NCBI RefSeq assembly: GCF_003063375.1
Contig: NZ_NERY01000001.1
Coordinates: 744,001-808,000, forward strand
DNA: 64,000 nucleotides
Direction: 5' to 3'
DNA from: Limnohabitans sp. MMS-10A-178
GTDB lineage: Bacteria; Pseudomonadota; Gammaproteobacteria; Burkholderiales; Burkholderiaceae_C
In this document: piece after piece, positions 22,579-34,336 of the stretch
Layout: every line of letters begins with the position of its first letter
Numbering within the stretch: position 1 is the stretch's first letter
The notes under the pieces: generated by a model
The model's database searches: none
What the model was told of the DNA's origin: nothing
The model's input: the letters and a program-made list of their open reading frames with translations, nothing else
Position numbers and translations under genes: made by a program

Positions 22579-23299
22579 AAACATCCACTCGGTCAGTGAT
22601 AATGCCGTCGGTTCCCAAGGCCAGCAAGTGCTGAGCAGCCCACTCGTCATTCACGGTGTAGCTGAGGCATCTCATTCCGGCGCCGTGAGCAGCCAACACA
22701 ATTTCCGGGCTCCACAGAGCGTATTGGCAGACGATGGCGCTGCAATCCAAGCGCTTGGCAGATTCTAACCATCCCTCGGTCAGGCTGTGGAGCAATAAAC
22801 CTCTGGGCAAATGGGGCGCGGCTTGTTGGGCGCCTTTGAGGGAATCAAATTGGAAGGAGGTGAGCAGAGGCGGCACTTTTTCGTGTTGCCAAAGGTGCGC
22901 AGCTTGTTGGGCCACGATTTCACCTGTTTTGAATTCAACACCCGGTGTGGGTTTGATTTCAATATTGAGGAAAAATTGGTTCCGATTGCAATATTGGGCG
23001 AGGCCGGTCAAAGTTGGCAGAGGCTCGCCGCTGTAGTGTCTTGAGTGCCAACTGCCAGCATCTAATTGTGAGAGTTGATGCCAGCTTTGTTCACCGCCAA
23101 TGCCGTGGCCGTTGGTGGTTCGATTCAGTGTGGCGTCATGCATTAGAAACACCACATCGTCTGCGCTGAGTTTGGCGTCGCATTCAAACATGCGGTAGCC
23201 GTACTCGGCGCCTTTGCGGAATGCGGCAAGTGTGTTCTCGGGCGCTAAAGTGCCTGCGCCTCGATGGGCGATCCAGCGGGGGTAGTGCCAATGTTTCAT
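22562..23299 (-). CDS. ugpQ: Glycerophosphodiester phosphodiesterase
   Basis: RWIAHRGAGTLAPENTLAAFRKGAEYGYRMFECDAKLSADDVVFLMHDATLNRTTNG; last gene of the ugp cluster. Confidence 0.94.
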   Translation of the reverse strand: MKHWHYPRWIAHRGAGTLAPENTLAAFRKGAEYGYRMFECDAKLSADDVVFLMHDATLNRTTNGHGIGGEQSWHQLSQLDAGSWHSRHYSGEPLPTLTGLAQYCNRNQFFLNIEIKPTPGVEFKTGEIVAQQAAHLWQHEKVPPLLTSFQFDSLKGAQQAAPHLPRGLLLHSLTEGWLESAKRLDCSAIVCQYALWSPEIVLAAHGAGMRCLSYTVNDEWAAQHLLALGTDGIITDRVDVFSPAA

Positions 23300-23308
23300 C
23301 GAGTCATT

Positions 23309-24331
23309 TTAAGCAATGCGTTTTTGGGTCTGCGCATCAAACCAGTGCAAGCGTTCGGCGCGTGGTGTGGCGTGTAACGTGCTGCCCGGATCAGGCGCGG
23401 GCAGCGATGCGTCCAGCCGCAAGGTGAGGGTTTCTGGCCCCAAGCGGGCGTGCACCAGGCGCTCGGCGCCCAGCAGTTCCACTGTGTCCACCGTCAACGA
23501 CCAGCTACCGTTTACGGGTACTGGCGTGATGTCCAGATGCTCGGGGCGAATACCCATAATTTGCCCTGTAGGCGTACCAGGAGAATGTTGGAGCAGGTTC
23601 ATGGGCGGTGAGCCGATGAAACTGGCGACAAAAGTACTGGCTGGGCGGTTATAGACCTCTTCTGGCGTACCGAATTGCTCCATGTGACCGCCATTCATCA
23701 CGATCATACGTTGGGCTAAGGTCATGGCTTCGACCTGATCGTGCGTCACAAAAAGGCTGGTGATACCCAACTCGCGGTGCAGCTTTTGAATCTCTAGCCG
23801 AGTCTGGGCGCGCAGCTTGGCATCTAGGTTGGACAGAGGTTCGTCGAACAAAAAAACCTGAGGCTGTCGCACGATGGCGCGGCCCATGGCCACGCGCTGG
23901 CGCTGACCACCGGAAAGCTCGCGCGGCTTGCGTTGCAGCAGCTGAGACAGCTCCAAAATCGCGGCGGCCTTGTCCACGCGTGCCTTGATTTCCTCCAGCG
24001 GTCGCTTGGCGATTTTCAGGCCATAGGCCATGTTGTCGAACACGCTCATGTGTGGGTACAACGCGTAGTTCTGAAACACCATGGCGATGTCTCGCTCAGC
24101 GGGCTCAAGGTCGTTGACCACGCGCTCACCAATCGACACGGTGCCTGCGGTGATTTCTTCAAGACCCGCCACCATGCGCAGCAGGGTGGACTTGCCACAG
24201 CCTGATGGCCCGACGATGACCACAAATTCGCCATCGTGGATGTCAGCGCTCAGATTTTGAATGACGGTATTGCCCTTAGCGCCTGTGCCATAGGTTTTTT
24301 GAAGGTGAGAGAGGGTGATTGAAGCCATCAT
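23309..24331 (-). CDS. ugpC: sn-glycerol-3-phosphate ABC transporter ATP-binding protein
   Basis: Walker [10 protein letters not shown] and [36 protein letters not shown]; ugp gene order. Confidence 0.93.
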   Translation of the reverse strand: MMASITLSHLQKTYGTGAKGNTVIQNLSADIHDGEFVVIVGPSGCGKSTLLRMVAGLEEITAGTVSIGERVVNDLEPAERDIAMVFQNYALYPHMSVFDNMAYGLKIAKRPLEEIKARVDKAAAILELSQLLQRKPRELSGGQRQRVAMGRAIVRQPQVFLFDEPLSNLDAKLRAQTRLEIQKLHRELGITSLFVTHDQVEAMTLAQRMIVMNGGHMEQFGTPEEVYNRPASTFVASFIGSPPMNLLQHSPGTPTGQIMGIRPEHLDITPVPVNGSWSLTVDTVELLGAERLVHARLGPETLTLRLDASLPAPDPGSTLHATPRAERLHWFDAQTQKRIA

Positions 24332-25179
24332 TTTTCCGTATCAACGAGGCCCTTGACGAACCACTTTTGCATCAGAACCACCACCAAGGCGGGTGGCAGC
24401 ATGGCCAAAATGGCCGTGGCCATGACCAAGTTCCATTGCACTTGCGAGTCGGGTCCAGCAGTCATGCTGCGGATGCCCATGACAATGGGGTACATGCGCT
24501 CTTCGGTGCTCATGAGCAGAGGCCATAGGTACTGGTTCCAGCCATAGATGAACTGGATCACAAACAGGGCCGCAATGCTGGTACGCGACAAAGGCAAGAG
24601 CACATCCCAAAAAAACTGCATGGGTGAGGCGCCATCCATCTTGGCTGCTTCGGCCAACTCATCGGGCACCGTCAGAAAAAATTGCCGGAACAAAAAAGTG
24701 GCTGTGGCAGAAGCAATGAGGGGGATGGTTAAGCCCGCAAAACTGTTGATCATCCCGAAGTCGGCCACCACTTGGTAGGTCGGCACAATCCGCACCTCGA
24801 CCGGCAACATCAAGGTGATGAAGATGCCCCAAAACACCGCTTTGCGAAATGGAAAATTGAAGTACACGATGGCAAAAGCACTGAGCAAAGAGATGACGAT
24901 CTTGCCAAATGCAATGCTTAGGGCTGTGACCAAACTGACCCACATCATCCGCGCTACTGGCACTTGGCTGGTCACACCGGGGCCTTCGCCCAACAATATG
25001 GTGCGGTAGTTTAGCCAAGCATCTTGGCCAAACCAGATTGGTATGGGCGACTGCGCCATGTCTTGTGCCGAATGGGTTGACCCGACCAAGGCGAGGTAGA
25101 TGGGGAACACAATAACCATCACGCCCAAAGCCAGCAGGGCGTGAGAGATCAGATCTAAAAAGGGATGCCGTTCGACCAT
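24328..25179 (-). CDS. ugpE: sn-glycerol-3-phosphate ABC transporter permease
   Basis: [36 protein letters not shown] and EAA loop [26 protein letters not shown]. Confidence 0.93.
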   Translation of the reverse strand: MVERHPFLDLISHALLALGVMVIVFPIYLALVGSTHSAQDMAQSPIPIWFGQDAWLNYRTILLGEGPGVTSQVPVARMMWVSLVTALSIAFGKIVISLLSAFAIVYFNFPFRKAVFWGIFITLMLPVEVRIVPTYQVVADFGMINSFAGLTIPLIASATATFLFRQFFLTVPDELAEAAKMDGASPMQFFWDVLLPLSRTSIAALFVIQFIYGWNQYLWPLLMSTEERMYPIVMGIRSMTAGPDSQVQWNLVMATAILAMLPPALVVVLMQKWFVKGLVDTEK

Positions 25180-25180
25180 G

Positions 25181-26074
25181 TTAGTAATTCACCTTGCGTT
25201 CGACATAGCGAAATTGCAGCACCGTCAAACTGATGACGATCGCCATGAGCACCACCGACTGCGCAGCCGAACCGCCCAAATCCATGGCTTTGAAGCCGTC
25301 AAAGTAGACCTTGTAGACCAAGATGGCCGTGTCTTTACCAGGCCCTCCTTTGGTGGTGGCGTCGATGATGCCGAAAGTTTCAAAAAAGGCGTAAACCGTG
25401 TTAACCACCAACAAGAAAAAAGTGGTGGGGGTCAATAGTGGTAATTGCACGGTCCAAAACCGCTGCCAAACGCTGGCACCATCGATGGAAGCAGCTTCAA
25501 CCAGTGATTTGGGAATGCTTTGAAAACCTGCCAAAAAGAACAAAAAGTTGTAGGCGATTTGCTTCCAAACCGAAGCGATCACGACCAATGTCATTGCATG
25601 GGTGCTGTTGAGCAAAATGTTCCATTCGACGCCGAATTTCTCAAGCACATAGGCCACCAAGCCCACCGAAGGCGAAAACAAAAACAACCACAGAACCCCA
25701 GCCACCACTGGCGCGACCGCATAAGGCAAGATTAGCAGGCTGCGGTACAACCAGATGCCCCGCACCACGCGGTCGGCGAAAAAGGCCAAAACCAATGACA
25801 GCGAAATCCCCAAGCCTGCCACCAACACCGAAAACAAAGCGGTGGTTTTGAACGATTCCAAATAGGTCTCATCGCGCCACAAAGCGACAAAGTTGTCCAG
25901 GCCGCTCCACTGAACCGAAGTGCCAAAAGCATCAGACTGTTGGAAAGACTGCACCAAAGCCTGACCGGCTGGCCAAAAGAAGAACGCCAAAATGATGAAG
26001 CCTTGGGGTGCAATCAGCACCCAAGGCAACCATTTGGACCGAAAAATAACTTTTTTATCGCTGCTCAAAATCAT
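25181..26074 (-). CDS. ugpA: sn-glycerol-3-phosphate ABC transporter permease
   Basis: [36 protein letters not shown] and EAA loop [27 protein letters not shown]. Confidence 0.93.
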   Translation of the reverse strand: MILSSDKKVIFRSKWLPWVLIAPQGFIILAFFFWPAGQALVQSFQQSDAFGTSVQWSGLDNFVALWRDETYLESFKTTALFSVLVAGLGISLSLVLAFFADRVVRGIWLYRSLLILPYAVAPVVAGVLWLFLFSPSVGLVAYVLEKFGVEWNILLNSTHAMTLVVIASVWKQIAYNFLFFLAGFQSIPKSLVEAASIDGASVWQRFWTVQLPLLTPTTFFLLVVNTVYAFFETFGIIDATTKGGPGKDTAILVYKVYFDGFKAMDLGGSAAQSVVLMAIVISLTVLQFRYVERKVNY

Positions 26075-26129
26075 TCAAGCCAGCCGACGCGAACACCGGC
26101 TGGCTTGCCTTAAAAAAAGACCTAAAAGA

Positions 26130-27440
26130 TCAGGACTTATTGGCTTTTTCAAACCTCTCGAGCAATTCATTGCCGCGCTTGACGATGCTGTCCAAGGCGT
26201 CTTTGGCAGACTTTTTGCCCGCCCAAACTTGTTCGAGTTCTTCGTCTTCAATGGTTCGGATTTGCACATAGTTGCCCAAACGGATGCCGCGCGATTTATC
26301 GGTTGTCTTGCGAATCATCTGGTTGACCGACACGTCAGTTCCGGGGTTTTGCTTGTAAAAGCCCGAAGCTTCTGTGATCTTGAAGGCTTCCATTGTCACA
26401 GGCAAGTAACCGGTGCGCTTGTGGTTCACCGACTGAACGACTGGGTCAGACAGGTAATTGAAGAAAGCTGCAACGCCTTTGTTCTCTTCGGCTTTCTTGC
26501 CTGCCATGGCCCAGAGGCTGGCGCCACCAATCACGGTATTCTGAGGCGCACCGGCCACATCGGGGTAATAAGGCAAGGTGCCCACGGCAAACTTGAACTT
26601 GGCGTTTTTGCTGATACCGGCATAAGCAGCCGATGAGTTGGTGTACATGGCGCACTCGCCCGACTCAAACGTGGCACCGGCTGCACCGGCGCGACCTTTG
26701 TAAACAAACAGGCCTTGTTGGGCCATGTTGCCCAAGTTTTCTATATGGCGCACATGCAAAGGCGAGTTAAGAACCAAGCGGGCGTCCATGCCTTTCATGC
26801 CGTTGCCTTTGGTGGCCAATTCGGTGTTGTGCCAAGTGGAGAAGCTCTCCAACTGGGTCCAACCTTGCCAAGCAGTCGTGAAGGGGCATTTGTGGCCGCT
26901 GGCTTTGAGTTTGGCCGCGGCCAAAGCGACCTCAGGCCATGTTTGAGGCAGCTTGTCGGTCGAAACGCCAGCTGCCTTTAGGGCATCCACGTTGAACCAC
27001 ATCACGGTGGTTGAGCTATTGAACGGGAAAGACATCATTTGGCCGTTGGGCGCTGTGTAGTAACCGGACACGGCGGGCACATAGGATTGGGGGTCAAATT
27101 TATAACCTGCATCGCGCATGATTTTTTCTGCCGGGACCACCACGCCTTTGGAAGCCATCATCGTGGCAGTGCCCACTTCAAACACCTGCAAAATATGTGG
27201 GGCATTGCCAGCGCGGAAGGCGGCCACGGCGGCCGTCATGGATTCGTCATAGTTGCCCTTGAAGACGGGCACAATTTTGTAATCTTTTTGCTTGCCGTTG
27301 AAATCTTTCGCAATGTCACCGATCCATTCGCCAAGTGCGCCAGACATCGAGTGCCACCACTGAATTTCAGTTTGGGCTTGCGCGCCGAAGCTTGCAAATG
27401 CGGCCACAGCGACAGTGGCGAGCGTTTTTTTGTAATTCAT
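26130..27440 (-). CDS. ugpB: sn-glycerol-3-phosphate ABC transporter substrate-binding protein
   Basis: Signal peptide MNYKKTLATVAVAAFASFGAQAQTEIQWWHSMSGALGEWI; UgpB-like throughout. The start at 27440 fits the signal peptide. Confidence 0.93.
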   Translation of the reverse strand: MNYKKTLATVAVAAFASFGAQAQTEIQWWHSMSGALGEWIGDIAKDFNGKQKDYKIVPVFKGNYDESMTAAVAAFRAGNAPHILQVFEVGTATMMASKGVVVPAEKIMRDAGYKFDPQSYVPAVSGYYTAPNGQMMSFPFNSSTTVMWFNVDALKAAGVSTDKLPQTWPEVALAAAKLKASGHKCPFTTAWQGWTQLESFSTWHNTELATKGNGMKGMDARLVLNSPLHVRHIENLGNMAQQGLFVYKGRAGAAGATFESGECAMYTNSSAAYAGISKNAKFKFAVGTLPYYPDVAGAPQNTVIGGASLWAMAGKKAEENKGVAAFFNYLSDPVVQSVNHKRTGYLPVTMEAFKITEASGFYKQNPGTDVSVNQMIRKTTDKSRGIRLGNYVQIRTIEDEELEQVWAGKKSAKDALDSIVKRGNELLERFEKANKS

Positions 27441-27622
27441 AAGTACTCCTTTGAGTGTTGGATCAAACATGAGCATAAGTTCATGATTTCACATCTTATT
27501 AATGTGTCATGAAGCTTTGGTGACAAACTGAGCTTTCCAAGATCAAACTCAATGTCTGGGTTCACTGTCCCCACCCTTGGTGCGTGAATTAGCTCCTGCA
27601 GTAAAATCTGCGCTTAAACCCC

Positions 27623-30600
27623 ATGAATGCTCCAACCACGCTCCAACACCTCATGCAGGCTGACGATTCGTCGCCTCGCTTGCGCGAAATTCCCTACAAC
27701 TACACAAGCTTCTCCGATCGAGAAATTGTGATTCGTTTGTTGGGTGTTCGTGCTTGGGACCTGCTCAATCAACTTCGAGACGAGCGCCGCACTGGCAGGT
27801 CTGCTCGCATGCTTTATGAAGTCTTGGGCGATATTTGGGTGGTTCAACGCAACCCCTACTTGCAAGACGACCTGCTAGACAACCCCGATCGGAGAAAGCT
27901 TTTAGTCGAGGCCTTACAGCATCGACTGGGAGAAGTCCAAAAACGTCGCACCCCTGATGCCGATGCTTTGCGAGATGGTGCCGTGGGCGAGTTGTTGGAA
28001 TTGGCAGGCAAGGCTGTCAAAGAGTTTGGTGAGACTTTCTCGGCCATGGCCCAGTTGCGCAAAAAAACGCAAAAGGGACTGGGCAAGCACACTGCCAAAG
28101 ACAATATCAAGTTTGATGCGCTGTCGCGCGTGAGCCATGTAACCGATGCTACCGACTGGCGCGTTGAATATCCCTTTGTGGTTCTCACGCCAGACACAGA
28201 AACCGAAATGGCCAATTTGGTCAAAGCCTGTTTCACCTTGGGCTTGACCATCATTCCAAGGGGCGGCGGCACGGGCTACACAGGCGGTGCAGTGCCCCTG
28301 ACGTGGAACAGCGCAGTGATCAACACTGAAAAGCTCGAAGCCATGTCAGACATTGAGATGGTGAAGTTGCCGGGGCTAGACAAAGAAGTGCCTACGCTTT
28401 GGACCGAAGTGGGCGTGGTCACGCAGCGCGTGGCCGATGCCGCAGAGCGCGCCGGCTGGGTCTTTGCTGTTGATCCAACATCTGCCGAAGCCAGCTGCAT
28501 TGGTGGCAACATTGCCATGAATGCAGGCGGCAAGAAGGCTGTTTTGTGGGGTACCGCACTCGACAATTTGGCCAGTTGGCGCATGGTAACGCCCGATGCG
28601 CAGTGGCTCGAAGTGACCCGCTTGAACCACAACTTGGGCAAGATTCACGATGTAGAAGTCGCCAGTTTTGAACTGAAATATTTCGAAGCCAATGGCACCA
28701 CACTGGTCCGCCAAGAACGCCTTGACATTCCCGGTGCAAACTTCCGCAAAGAAGGCTTGGGCAAGGACGTAACCGACAAATTCTTGGCTGGCTTGCCAGG
28801 CGTGCAAAAAGAAGGATGCGATGGCCTGATCACCAGCGCACGCTGGATTTTGCACCGCATGCCTGACCACACGCGCACCGTTTGCCTAGAGTTTTTTGGC
28901 AATGCCAAAGATGCGGTGCCCAGCATCGTTGAAATCAAAGACTTCATGTTCGCAGAGCAAAAACGCTCGGGTGTGTTGCTGGCAGGTTTGGAGCATTTGG
29001 ACGATCGCTATTTGCGCGCGGTGGGCTACACCACCAAGTCCAAACGCGGTGGCTTGCCCAAAATGGTTTTGGTGGGTGACATTGCCGGCGACAACGCCGA
29101 TGACGTGGCCAAAGTCACATCTGAAGTGGTTCGCCTTGCCAACTCACGCAGCGGCGAAGGCTTCATTGCCATCAGCCCTGAAGCGCGCAAAAAGTTTTGG
29201 TTAGATCGCAAAAGAACAGCGGCCATTAGCAAGCACACCAATGCCTTCAAAATCAACGAAGACGTCGTGATTCCACTGCCACGAATGGCCGAGTACACCG
29301 ATGGCATTGAACTCATCAACATCGAGCTGTCGCTGCGCAACAAAATCAAGTTGTGCAACGAATTGGAGCAGTTTTTAAGCAAGGGCAATTTGCCTTTGGG
29401 CAAGGAAGACGACGCTGGTCAAATTGCGCCTGCCGAGCTGTTGGAAGACAGGGTTGGCCAGGCTTTGGCTGTGGTGCGCGATGTGCGAGATTTGTGGCAA
29501 GGCTGGTTGCAGTCGGTGGACACCTTGTTTCCACAATTGCAAGATCACACATTGCGTGCCAGTTGGAAAACCCAAATCAAGGCACCTTTTGGAAGCATTT
29601 TTTCTGGGTCAGCATTCAAGCCTATCTTGGACGAATGCGTGGCCATCCACAAACGCGTTCTCAAGGGGCGTGTGTGGGTAGCGCTTCACATGCACGCAGG
29701 CGATGGCAATGTGCACACCAATCTGCCTGTCAATTCAGACGATTACGACATGCTGCAAACAGCGCATCAAACTGTGTCGCGCATCATGGTCTTGGCACGC
29801 AGTTTGGATGGGGTCATTTCTGGAGAACACGGCATTGGCATCACCAAGCTTGAACACCTGACCGACGCTGAACTCCAACCCTTTGCCGATTACAAGCAGC
29901 GGGTTGATCCTGAAGGGCGCTTCAACAAAGGCAAATTGATACGCAATGTGAGTGGCTCACAGGGTGTGGGTATTCAAGCCGATCTGACCAATGCCTATAC
30001 CCCCAGCTTTGGTTTGATGGCTCATGAGTCTCTCATCATGCAGCAGTCTGACATTGGCGCTATTGCCGGCAGCATCAAAGATTGTTTGCGCTGTGGCAAG
30101 TGCAAACCTGTGTGCGCCACGCATGTGCCCCGCGCCAATTTGTTGTACAGCCCGCGCAACAAAATTTTGGCCACATCCTTGCTGGTCGAAGCCTTCTTGT
30201 ATGAAGAGCAAACGCGCCGAGGTGTGTCCATTAAGCACTGGCAAGAATTTGAAGATGTGGCCGACCATTGCACTGTTTGCCACAAGTGCCTGTCGCCTTG
30301 CCCAGTCAAAATTGACTTTGGCGATGTGTCCATGAACATGCGCAACTTGCTGCGCAAAATGGGACAAAAAACATTCCGTCCCGGCAATGCTGCGGCCATG
30401 TTCATGCTGAATGCCACCAATCCCGAAACCATCAAACTGGCCCGAGCAGGCATGGTGGGTGTGGGCATGAAGGTGCAGCGCTTTGCCCACGATTTGCTCA
30501 AAACGTTTGCCCGTAAACAAACCAAAGCGCCGCCGTCTAGCATTGGCGCAGCGCCTATCAAAGAGCAAGTGATTCACTTCATCAACAAAAAGATGCCTGG

Positions 30601-31495
30601 CGGCTTGCCCAAGAAAACGGCCCGCGCTTTGTTGGACATTGAAGATCAAGACTACGTGCCTATCATTCGCAATCCGAAGGTCACTACGCCCGAGACGGAG
30701 GCGGTGTTTTACTTCCCCGGTTGCGGCTCTGAGCGCTTGTTCAGCCAAGTGGGTTTGGCCACGCAGGCCATGCTGTGGCACACGGGTGTTCAAACGGTTT
30801 TACCGCCAGGTTATTTGTGCTGTGGCTACCCCCAAAAGGGCAGTGGCCAGTTTGACAAGGCCGAAAAAATCATCACCGACAACCGTGTGCTGTTCCATCG
30901 CATGGCCAATACCCTCAACTACCTGGACATCAAAACCGTGGTGGTGAGTTGCGGCACTTGCTACGACCAACTTCAAGGTTATGAGTTTGACAAGATCTTC
31001 CCTGGTTGCCGCATCGTCGACATTCACGAGTACCTGCTCGAAAAGGGCATGACGCTCAGCAACCATGGCGCCTACCTGTACCACGACCCTTGCCACAGCC
31101 CCATGAAGCTGCAAGACCCCATGAAGACGGTCAAGTCCTTGTTGGGGCCTCAAGTGCTGAAGTCTGATCGCTGCTGCGGCGAGTCGGGCACCTTGGGCGT
31201 GACTCGCCCCGACATTGCCACGCAAGTTCGCTTCCGCAAAGAAGAAGAAATTCTCAAAGGCGAAACGCAAATGCGCGCCACTGGCATGGTGGGCGAAAAA
31301 GAAAACATCAAAGTCTTAACCAGCTGCCCAAGTTGTTTGCAAGGCTTGTCCCGTTATGGCGACGATTTGAAAAATGGCCTGTTGGAAGCCGACTATATTG
31401 TTGTCGAAATGGCCAAGCACATCTTGGGTGAGCAGTGGATGCCTGAGTATGTGGCGGCGGCCAATGCCGGCGGCATTGAGCGGGTTTTGGTTTAA
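27623..31495 (+). CDS. Large FAD-linked oxidase / Fe-S oxidoreductase fusion (D-lactate dehydrogenase/GlcD-like, DUF3683-type N-terminus; 1290 aa)
   Basis: FAD_binding_4 region ([16 protein letters not shown]), two 4Fe-4S motifs ([24 protein letters not shown]), and CCG-type cysteine motifs ([34 protein letters not shown]). Confidence 0.9.
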   Translation: MNAPTTLQHLMQADDSSPRLREIPYNYTSFSDREIVIRLLGVRAWDLLNQLRDERRTGRSARMLYEVLGDIWVVQRNPYLQDDLLDNPDRRKLLVEALQHRLGEVQKRRTPDADALRDGAVGELLELAGKAVKEFGETFSAMAQLRKKTQKGLGKHTAKDNIKFDALSRVSHVTDATDWRVEYPFVVLTPDTETEMANLVKACFTLGLTIIPRGGGTGYTGGAVPLTWNSAVINTEKLEAMSDIEMVKLPGLDKEVPTLWTEVGVVTQRVADAAERAGWVFAVDPTSAEASCIGGNIAMNAGGKKAVLWGTALDNLASWRMVTPDAQWLEVTRLNHNLGKIHDVEVASFELKYFEANGTTLVRQERLDIPGANFRKEGLGKDVTDKFLAGLPGVQKEGCDGLITSARWILHRMPDHTRTVCLEFFGNAKDAVPSIVEIKDFMFAEQKRSGVLLAGLEHLDDRYLRAVGYTTKSKRGGLPKMVLVGDIAGDNADDVAKVTSEVVRLANSRSGEGFIAISPEARKKFWLDRKRTAAISKHTNAFKINEDVVIPLPRMAEYTDGIELINIELSLRNKIKLCNELEQFLSKGNLPLGKEDDAGQIAPAELLEDRVGQALAVVRDVRDLWQGWLQSVDTLFPQLQDHTLRASWKTQIKAPFGSIFSGSAFKPILDECVAIHKRVLKGRVWVALHMHAGDGNVHTNLPVNSDDYDMLQTAHQTVSRIMVLARSLDGVISGEHGIGITKLEHLTDAELQPFADYKQRVDPEGRFNKGKLIRNVSGSQGVGIQADLTNAYTPSFGLMAHESLIMQQSDIGAIAGSIKDCLRCGKCKPVCATHVPRANLLYSPRNKILATSLLVEAFLYEEQTRRGVSIKHWQEFEDVADHCTVCHKCLSPCPVKIDFGDVSMNMRNLLRKMGQKTFRPGNAAAMFMLNATNPETIKLARAGMVGVGMKVQRFAHDLLKTFARKQTKAPPSSIGAAPIKEQVIHFINKKMPGGLPKKTARALLDIEDQDYVPIIRNPKVTTPETEAVFYFPGCGSERLFSQVGLATQAMLWHTGVQTVLPPGYLCCGYPQKGSGQFDKAEKIITDNRVLFHRMANTLNYLDIKTVVVSCGTCYDQLQGYEFDKIFPGCRIVDIHEYLLEKGMTLSNHGAYLYHDPCHSPMKLQDPMKTVKSLLGPQVLKSDRCCGESGTLGVTRPDIATQVRFRKEEEILKGETQMRATGMVGEKENIKVLTSCPSCLQGLSRYGDDLKNGLLEADYIVVEMAKHILGEQWMPEYVAAANAGGIERVLV

Positions 31496-31521
31496 CGCAA
31501 AGCATCACGAAAGACAGCCTT

Positions 31522-31938
31522 ATGGCCGGATTGACAACAGGCGCACCAACGCCAGAGGCCTTGACCCTTCATGGTCAAAGCCGGGCATTGGAAATTTCCT
31601 TTTCCGATGGCCAAACATTTCGCATTCCATTTGAACTCATGCGCGTTTACTCACCATCTGCAGAAGTCCAAGGCCATGGCCCGGGGCAAGAAGTTTTGCA
31701 GTCGGGCAAGCGTGAGGTGGATATCGTTGAGCTGGTGCAAGTGGGCAATTACGCAGTCCAGCCCACTTTCTCAGATGGCCACAACAGCGGTATCTTTTCT
31801 TGGGATTACTTGTACCACTTAGGTGCAGAACAAGACCGTCTTTTAGACCAATACAAAGAACGCTTGTTGGCGGCTGGCGTGCAAAGAGACGATCCTATGC
31901 CCGTTGCCGCGGGTGCCTCTTGTGGCCATTCGCATTGA
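31522..31938 (+). CDS. DUF971 domain protein (gamma-butyrobetaine hydroxylase N-terminal-like)
   Basis: [41 protein letters not shown]...[28 protein letters not shown]. Confidence 0.88.
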   Translation: MAGLTTGAPTPEALTLHGQSRALEISFSDGQTFRIPFELMRVYSPSAEVQGHGPGQEVLQSGKREVDIVELVQVGNYAVQPTFSDGHNSGIFSWDYLYHLGAEQDRLLDQYKERLLAAGVQRDDPMPVAAGASCGHSH

Positions 31939-31951
31939 TTGGATTTTGAAA

Positions 31952-32683
31952 ATGAGCTCCACCCACTTTGGCTTCAAAACGGTCGATGAAAAAGAAAAGG
32001 CCAAGCATGTCAGGGGCGTTTTTGATTCGGTAGCTTCTAAGTACGACATCATGAATGACCTGATGTCGGTGGGTCTTCACCGTGTTTGGAAAGCGTATAC
32101 GGTGCAAGTGGCCAACCTGAAAGAAGGTGATCGTGCGCTCGACATTGCGGGCGGCACCGGCGATTTGTCACTGGCTTTTTCCAAAAAAGTCGGTAGCTCG
32201 GGCCAGGTTTTTCACACTGACATCAATGAAGCCATGCTCAGGACGGGGCGCGATCGATTGGTCAATGAAGGTGTGTTGTTGCCAACCTTGGTGTGTGACG
32301 CTGAGAAGTTGCCTTTTCCCAACAATCATTTCAATGTGGTCAGTGTGGCTTTTGGTCTGCGCAACATGACCCACAAGGATGCTGCACTTCGAGAGATGTG
32401 CCGGGTGCTCAAGCCTGGTGGCAAGCTGCTGGTTCTTGAGTTTTCCAAAGTGGCCAAGCCCTTGGAAAAAGCCTACGATTGGTACTCTTTCAATGTCCTG
32501 CCCAAACTGGGCAAGTGGGTGGCCGGAGACGATGCCAGTTACCGTTATTTGGCGGAATCGATTCGCATGCACCCTGGTCAAGAAGAGCTTAAAGCCCTTA
32601 TGAAAAATGCCGGATTTGGACATGCTGAATTTCACAATTTAAGTGCAGGGGTGGTAGCCTTACACGTCGGCATCAAATGTTGA
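31952..32683 (+). CDS. ubiE: Ubiquinone/menaquinone biosynthesis C-methyltransferase
   Basis: [43 protein letters not shown] and [15 protein letters not shown]. Confidence 0.97.
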   Translation: MSSTHFGFKTVDEKEKAKHVRGVFDSVASKYDIMNDLMSVGLHRVWKAYTVQVANLKEGDRALDIAGGTGDLSLAFSKKVGSSGQVFHTDINEAMLRTGRDRLVNEGVLLPTLVCDAEKLPFPNNHFNVVSVAFGLRNMTHKDAALREMCRVLKPGGKLLVLEFSKVAKPLEKAYDWYSFNVLPKLGKWVAGDDASYRYLAESIRMHPGQEELKALMKNAGFGHAEFHNLSAGVVALHVGIKC

Positions 32684-32712
32684 TCGTTCTTTTCTGATTT
32701 TTCGGAGTTAAT

Positions 32713-33726
32713 GTGAACAAATTTTTCAGCTTATTCCTGACCTCAATTTTGATTTTCAGCACCATGGACGCTGAGGCTTCTCGCCGTATGGGCGGTGGCA
32801 AATCTGTTGGACAACAATCCAACAACGTCACTCAGCGTGATGCCGTCAAACCGGCTGCACCAACTGCGCCTAGCCAAGCCGCTGCTCCCGCAAAACCCTC
32901 TACACCGACAGCAGCTCCCGCTCCTGCAAAGCGCCCTTGGGGTGCCATGCTGGGTGGCTTGGCAGCTGGCTTAGGTTTGGCGTGGTTGGCAAGCAGCATG
33001 GGGTTTGGCGAGGAATTTGGCAACATGCTCATGTTTGCGCTCTTGGCCATGGTGGCCGTGGGTGTGATCGGCTATTTCTTACGCTCACGCAAAGCTGGCG
33101 CTACCAGACAGGGTGACTTGGCTTACCAAGGCGCAGGTCAATCCGCAGAATCCCCCGCCACCATGCATCAGTACAACCCCGAAAAAGTGGGCAACGATGC
33201 ATCAGCACGTCCTTGGGAGTCACAGCAGACGCGCTTTGACCCTACGCCCGCAGCCCAAGCTCCAATGGGTGGCTCCTTGATTGGCTCTGCCATTGGCGGC
33301 GCCCAGCCTGCTGCCCAGCAGGGTTCACAAACCTGGGGTGTTCCTGATGGTTTTGACACTGTAAGTTTTGTCGAAGCTGCCAAGCGCAATTTCATCACCT
33401 TGCAAGATGCTTGGGACCGCGCCGACATGAGTTCGCTCAAGGCCATGATGACAGACAGCATGCTGTCTGAAATCAAGAGCCAATTGACAGAGCGTGAGGT
33501 TAATTTCCCAGGCCAGCCCAACAAAACCGAAGTGGTCATGCTCGAAGCCCAATTGTTGGGTATTGAAGAGTTGGCCGAGGGCTACATGGCCAGCGTTGAA
33601 TTCAACGGCGTGATCCGTGAAGAGCCCACCTCAGAGCCAAGCCCTTTCCGTGAGGTTTGGAACATGACCAAGCCCAAAAATGGCAACAGTGGCTGGTTGG
33701 TTGCTGGTGTACAAGCCCTGCAATAA
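32713..33726 (+). CDS. Tim44-like (TIM44/Tim44-like NTF2-fold) domain protein, membrane-anchored
   Basis: GTG start. Signal/TM N-terminus, A/P-rich linker, TM segments LGGLAAGLGLAWLASSMGFGEEFGNMLMFALLAMVAVGVIGYFL, and C-terminal FVEAAKRNFITLQDAWDRADMSSLKAMMTDSMLSEI. Confidence 0.82.
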   Translation: MNKFFSLFLTSILIFSTMDAEASRRMGGGKSVGQQSNNVTQRDAVKPAAPTAPSQAAAPAKPSTPTAAPAPAKRPWGAMLGGLAAGLGLAWLASSMGFGEEFGNMLMFALLAMVAVGVIGYFLRSRKAGATRQGDLAYQGAGQSAESPATMHQYNPEKVGNDASARPWESQQTRFDPTPAAQAPMGGSLIGSAIGGAQPAAQQGSQTWGVPDGFDTVSFVEAAKRNFITLQDAWDRADMSSLKAMMTDSMLSEIKSQLTEREVNFPGQPNKTEVVMLEAQLLGIEELAEGYMASVEFNGVIREEPTSEPSPFREVWNMTKPKNGNSGWLVAGVQALQ

Positions 33727-33745
33727 TTTCAAGGCTATCTCAAGC

Positions 33746-33769
33746 AAAGGCTGGCACAAGCCAGCCTTT
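33746..33769 (+). terminator. Strong hairpin after the Tim44-like gene (possible weak terminator/attenuator)
   Basis: 10-bp perfect stem AAAGGCTGGC / GCCAGCCTTT with loop ACAA. No long T tract follows. Confidence 0.4.
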
Positions 33770-33778
33770 CGGGAATAA

Positions 33779-34336
33779 TTGGGGGCTATGGCAACACAGT
33801 CCCCTTTTTCTTTGGTTGGCGAAGCTTTTGAGAAGTTCGCAACAAACACGCAAGCACCCGTTTGGGTTGTTGATGAATCACTCAATCGTGTGATTCTATT
33901 TTTAAATCACGTCATCAGCAGAGAACCCGAGGCCCAAGCCCGACTTGCGCGCCAAAAGGGTCGCTGCATTCAATTGCAATGGCAAGACAAACACCTACAG
34001 TTGGCACCTTCGGCTGCAGGCTTGTTGGAGCGTGTATCGAGCCGGCCATTCGATCTTAAATTGACGCTCACCGACAGCTCACCTTTGAACATGGCGGCCG
34101 CCTTGATCAAAGGCGAAAAGCCTGGTGTGCACATTGAGGGCGATGTTCAATTGGCTGCAGAAGTCAATTGGCTCATTGACCATGTGCGCTGGGACATTGA
34201 AGAAGATTTGGCGGCCTTGTTTGGTGATGCTGCGGCCCACAAGATGGCCAGTTTTGGGCGTCAAGCAGTGAATGCCATGCAAAGCTTTGTTCGCCAAAAA
34301 GCCCCTGGCCATTCCAACGACAAGGCTGCCCCATGA
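33779..34336 (+). CDS. ubiJ: SCP2-domain ubiquinone biosynthesis accessory factor UbiJ-like
   Basis: Position between ubiE and ubiB; SCP2-like region [49 protein letters not shown]. Confidence 0.82.
   Translation: MGAMATQSPFSLVGEAFEKFATNTQAPVWVVDESLNRVILFLNHVISREPEAQARLARQKGRCIQLQWQDKHLQLAPSAAGLLERVSSRPFDLKLTLTDSSPLNMAAALIKGEKPGVHIEGDVQLAAEVNWLIDHVRWDIEEDLAALFGDAAAHKMASFGRQAVNAMQSFVRQKAPGHSNDKAAP

Noticed and set aside
27441-27622. Possible Pho box upstream of ugpB (GTGTCAT / GGTGACA-like words)
   Set aside because: The second 7-bp repeat at the right spacing is missing; too weak to call without a matrix scan.
29957-30793. 278-aa minus ORF inside the FAD/Fe-S oxidoreductase
   Set aside because: Shadow ORF within a continuous, motif-rich 1290-aa gene.
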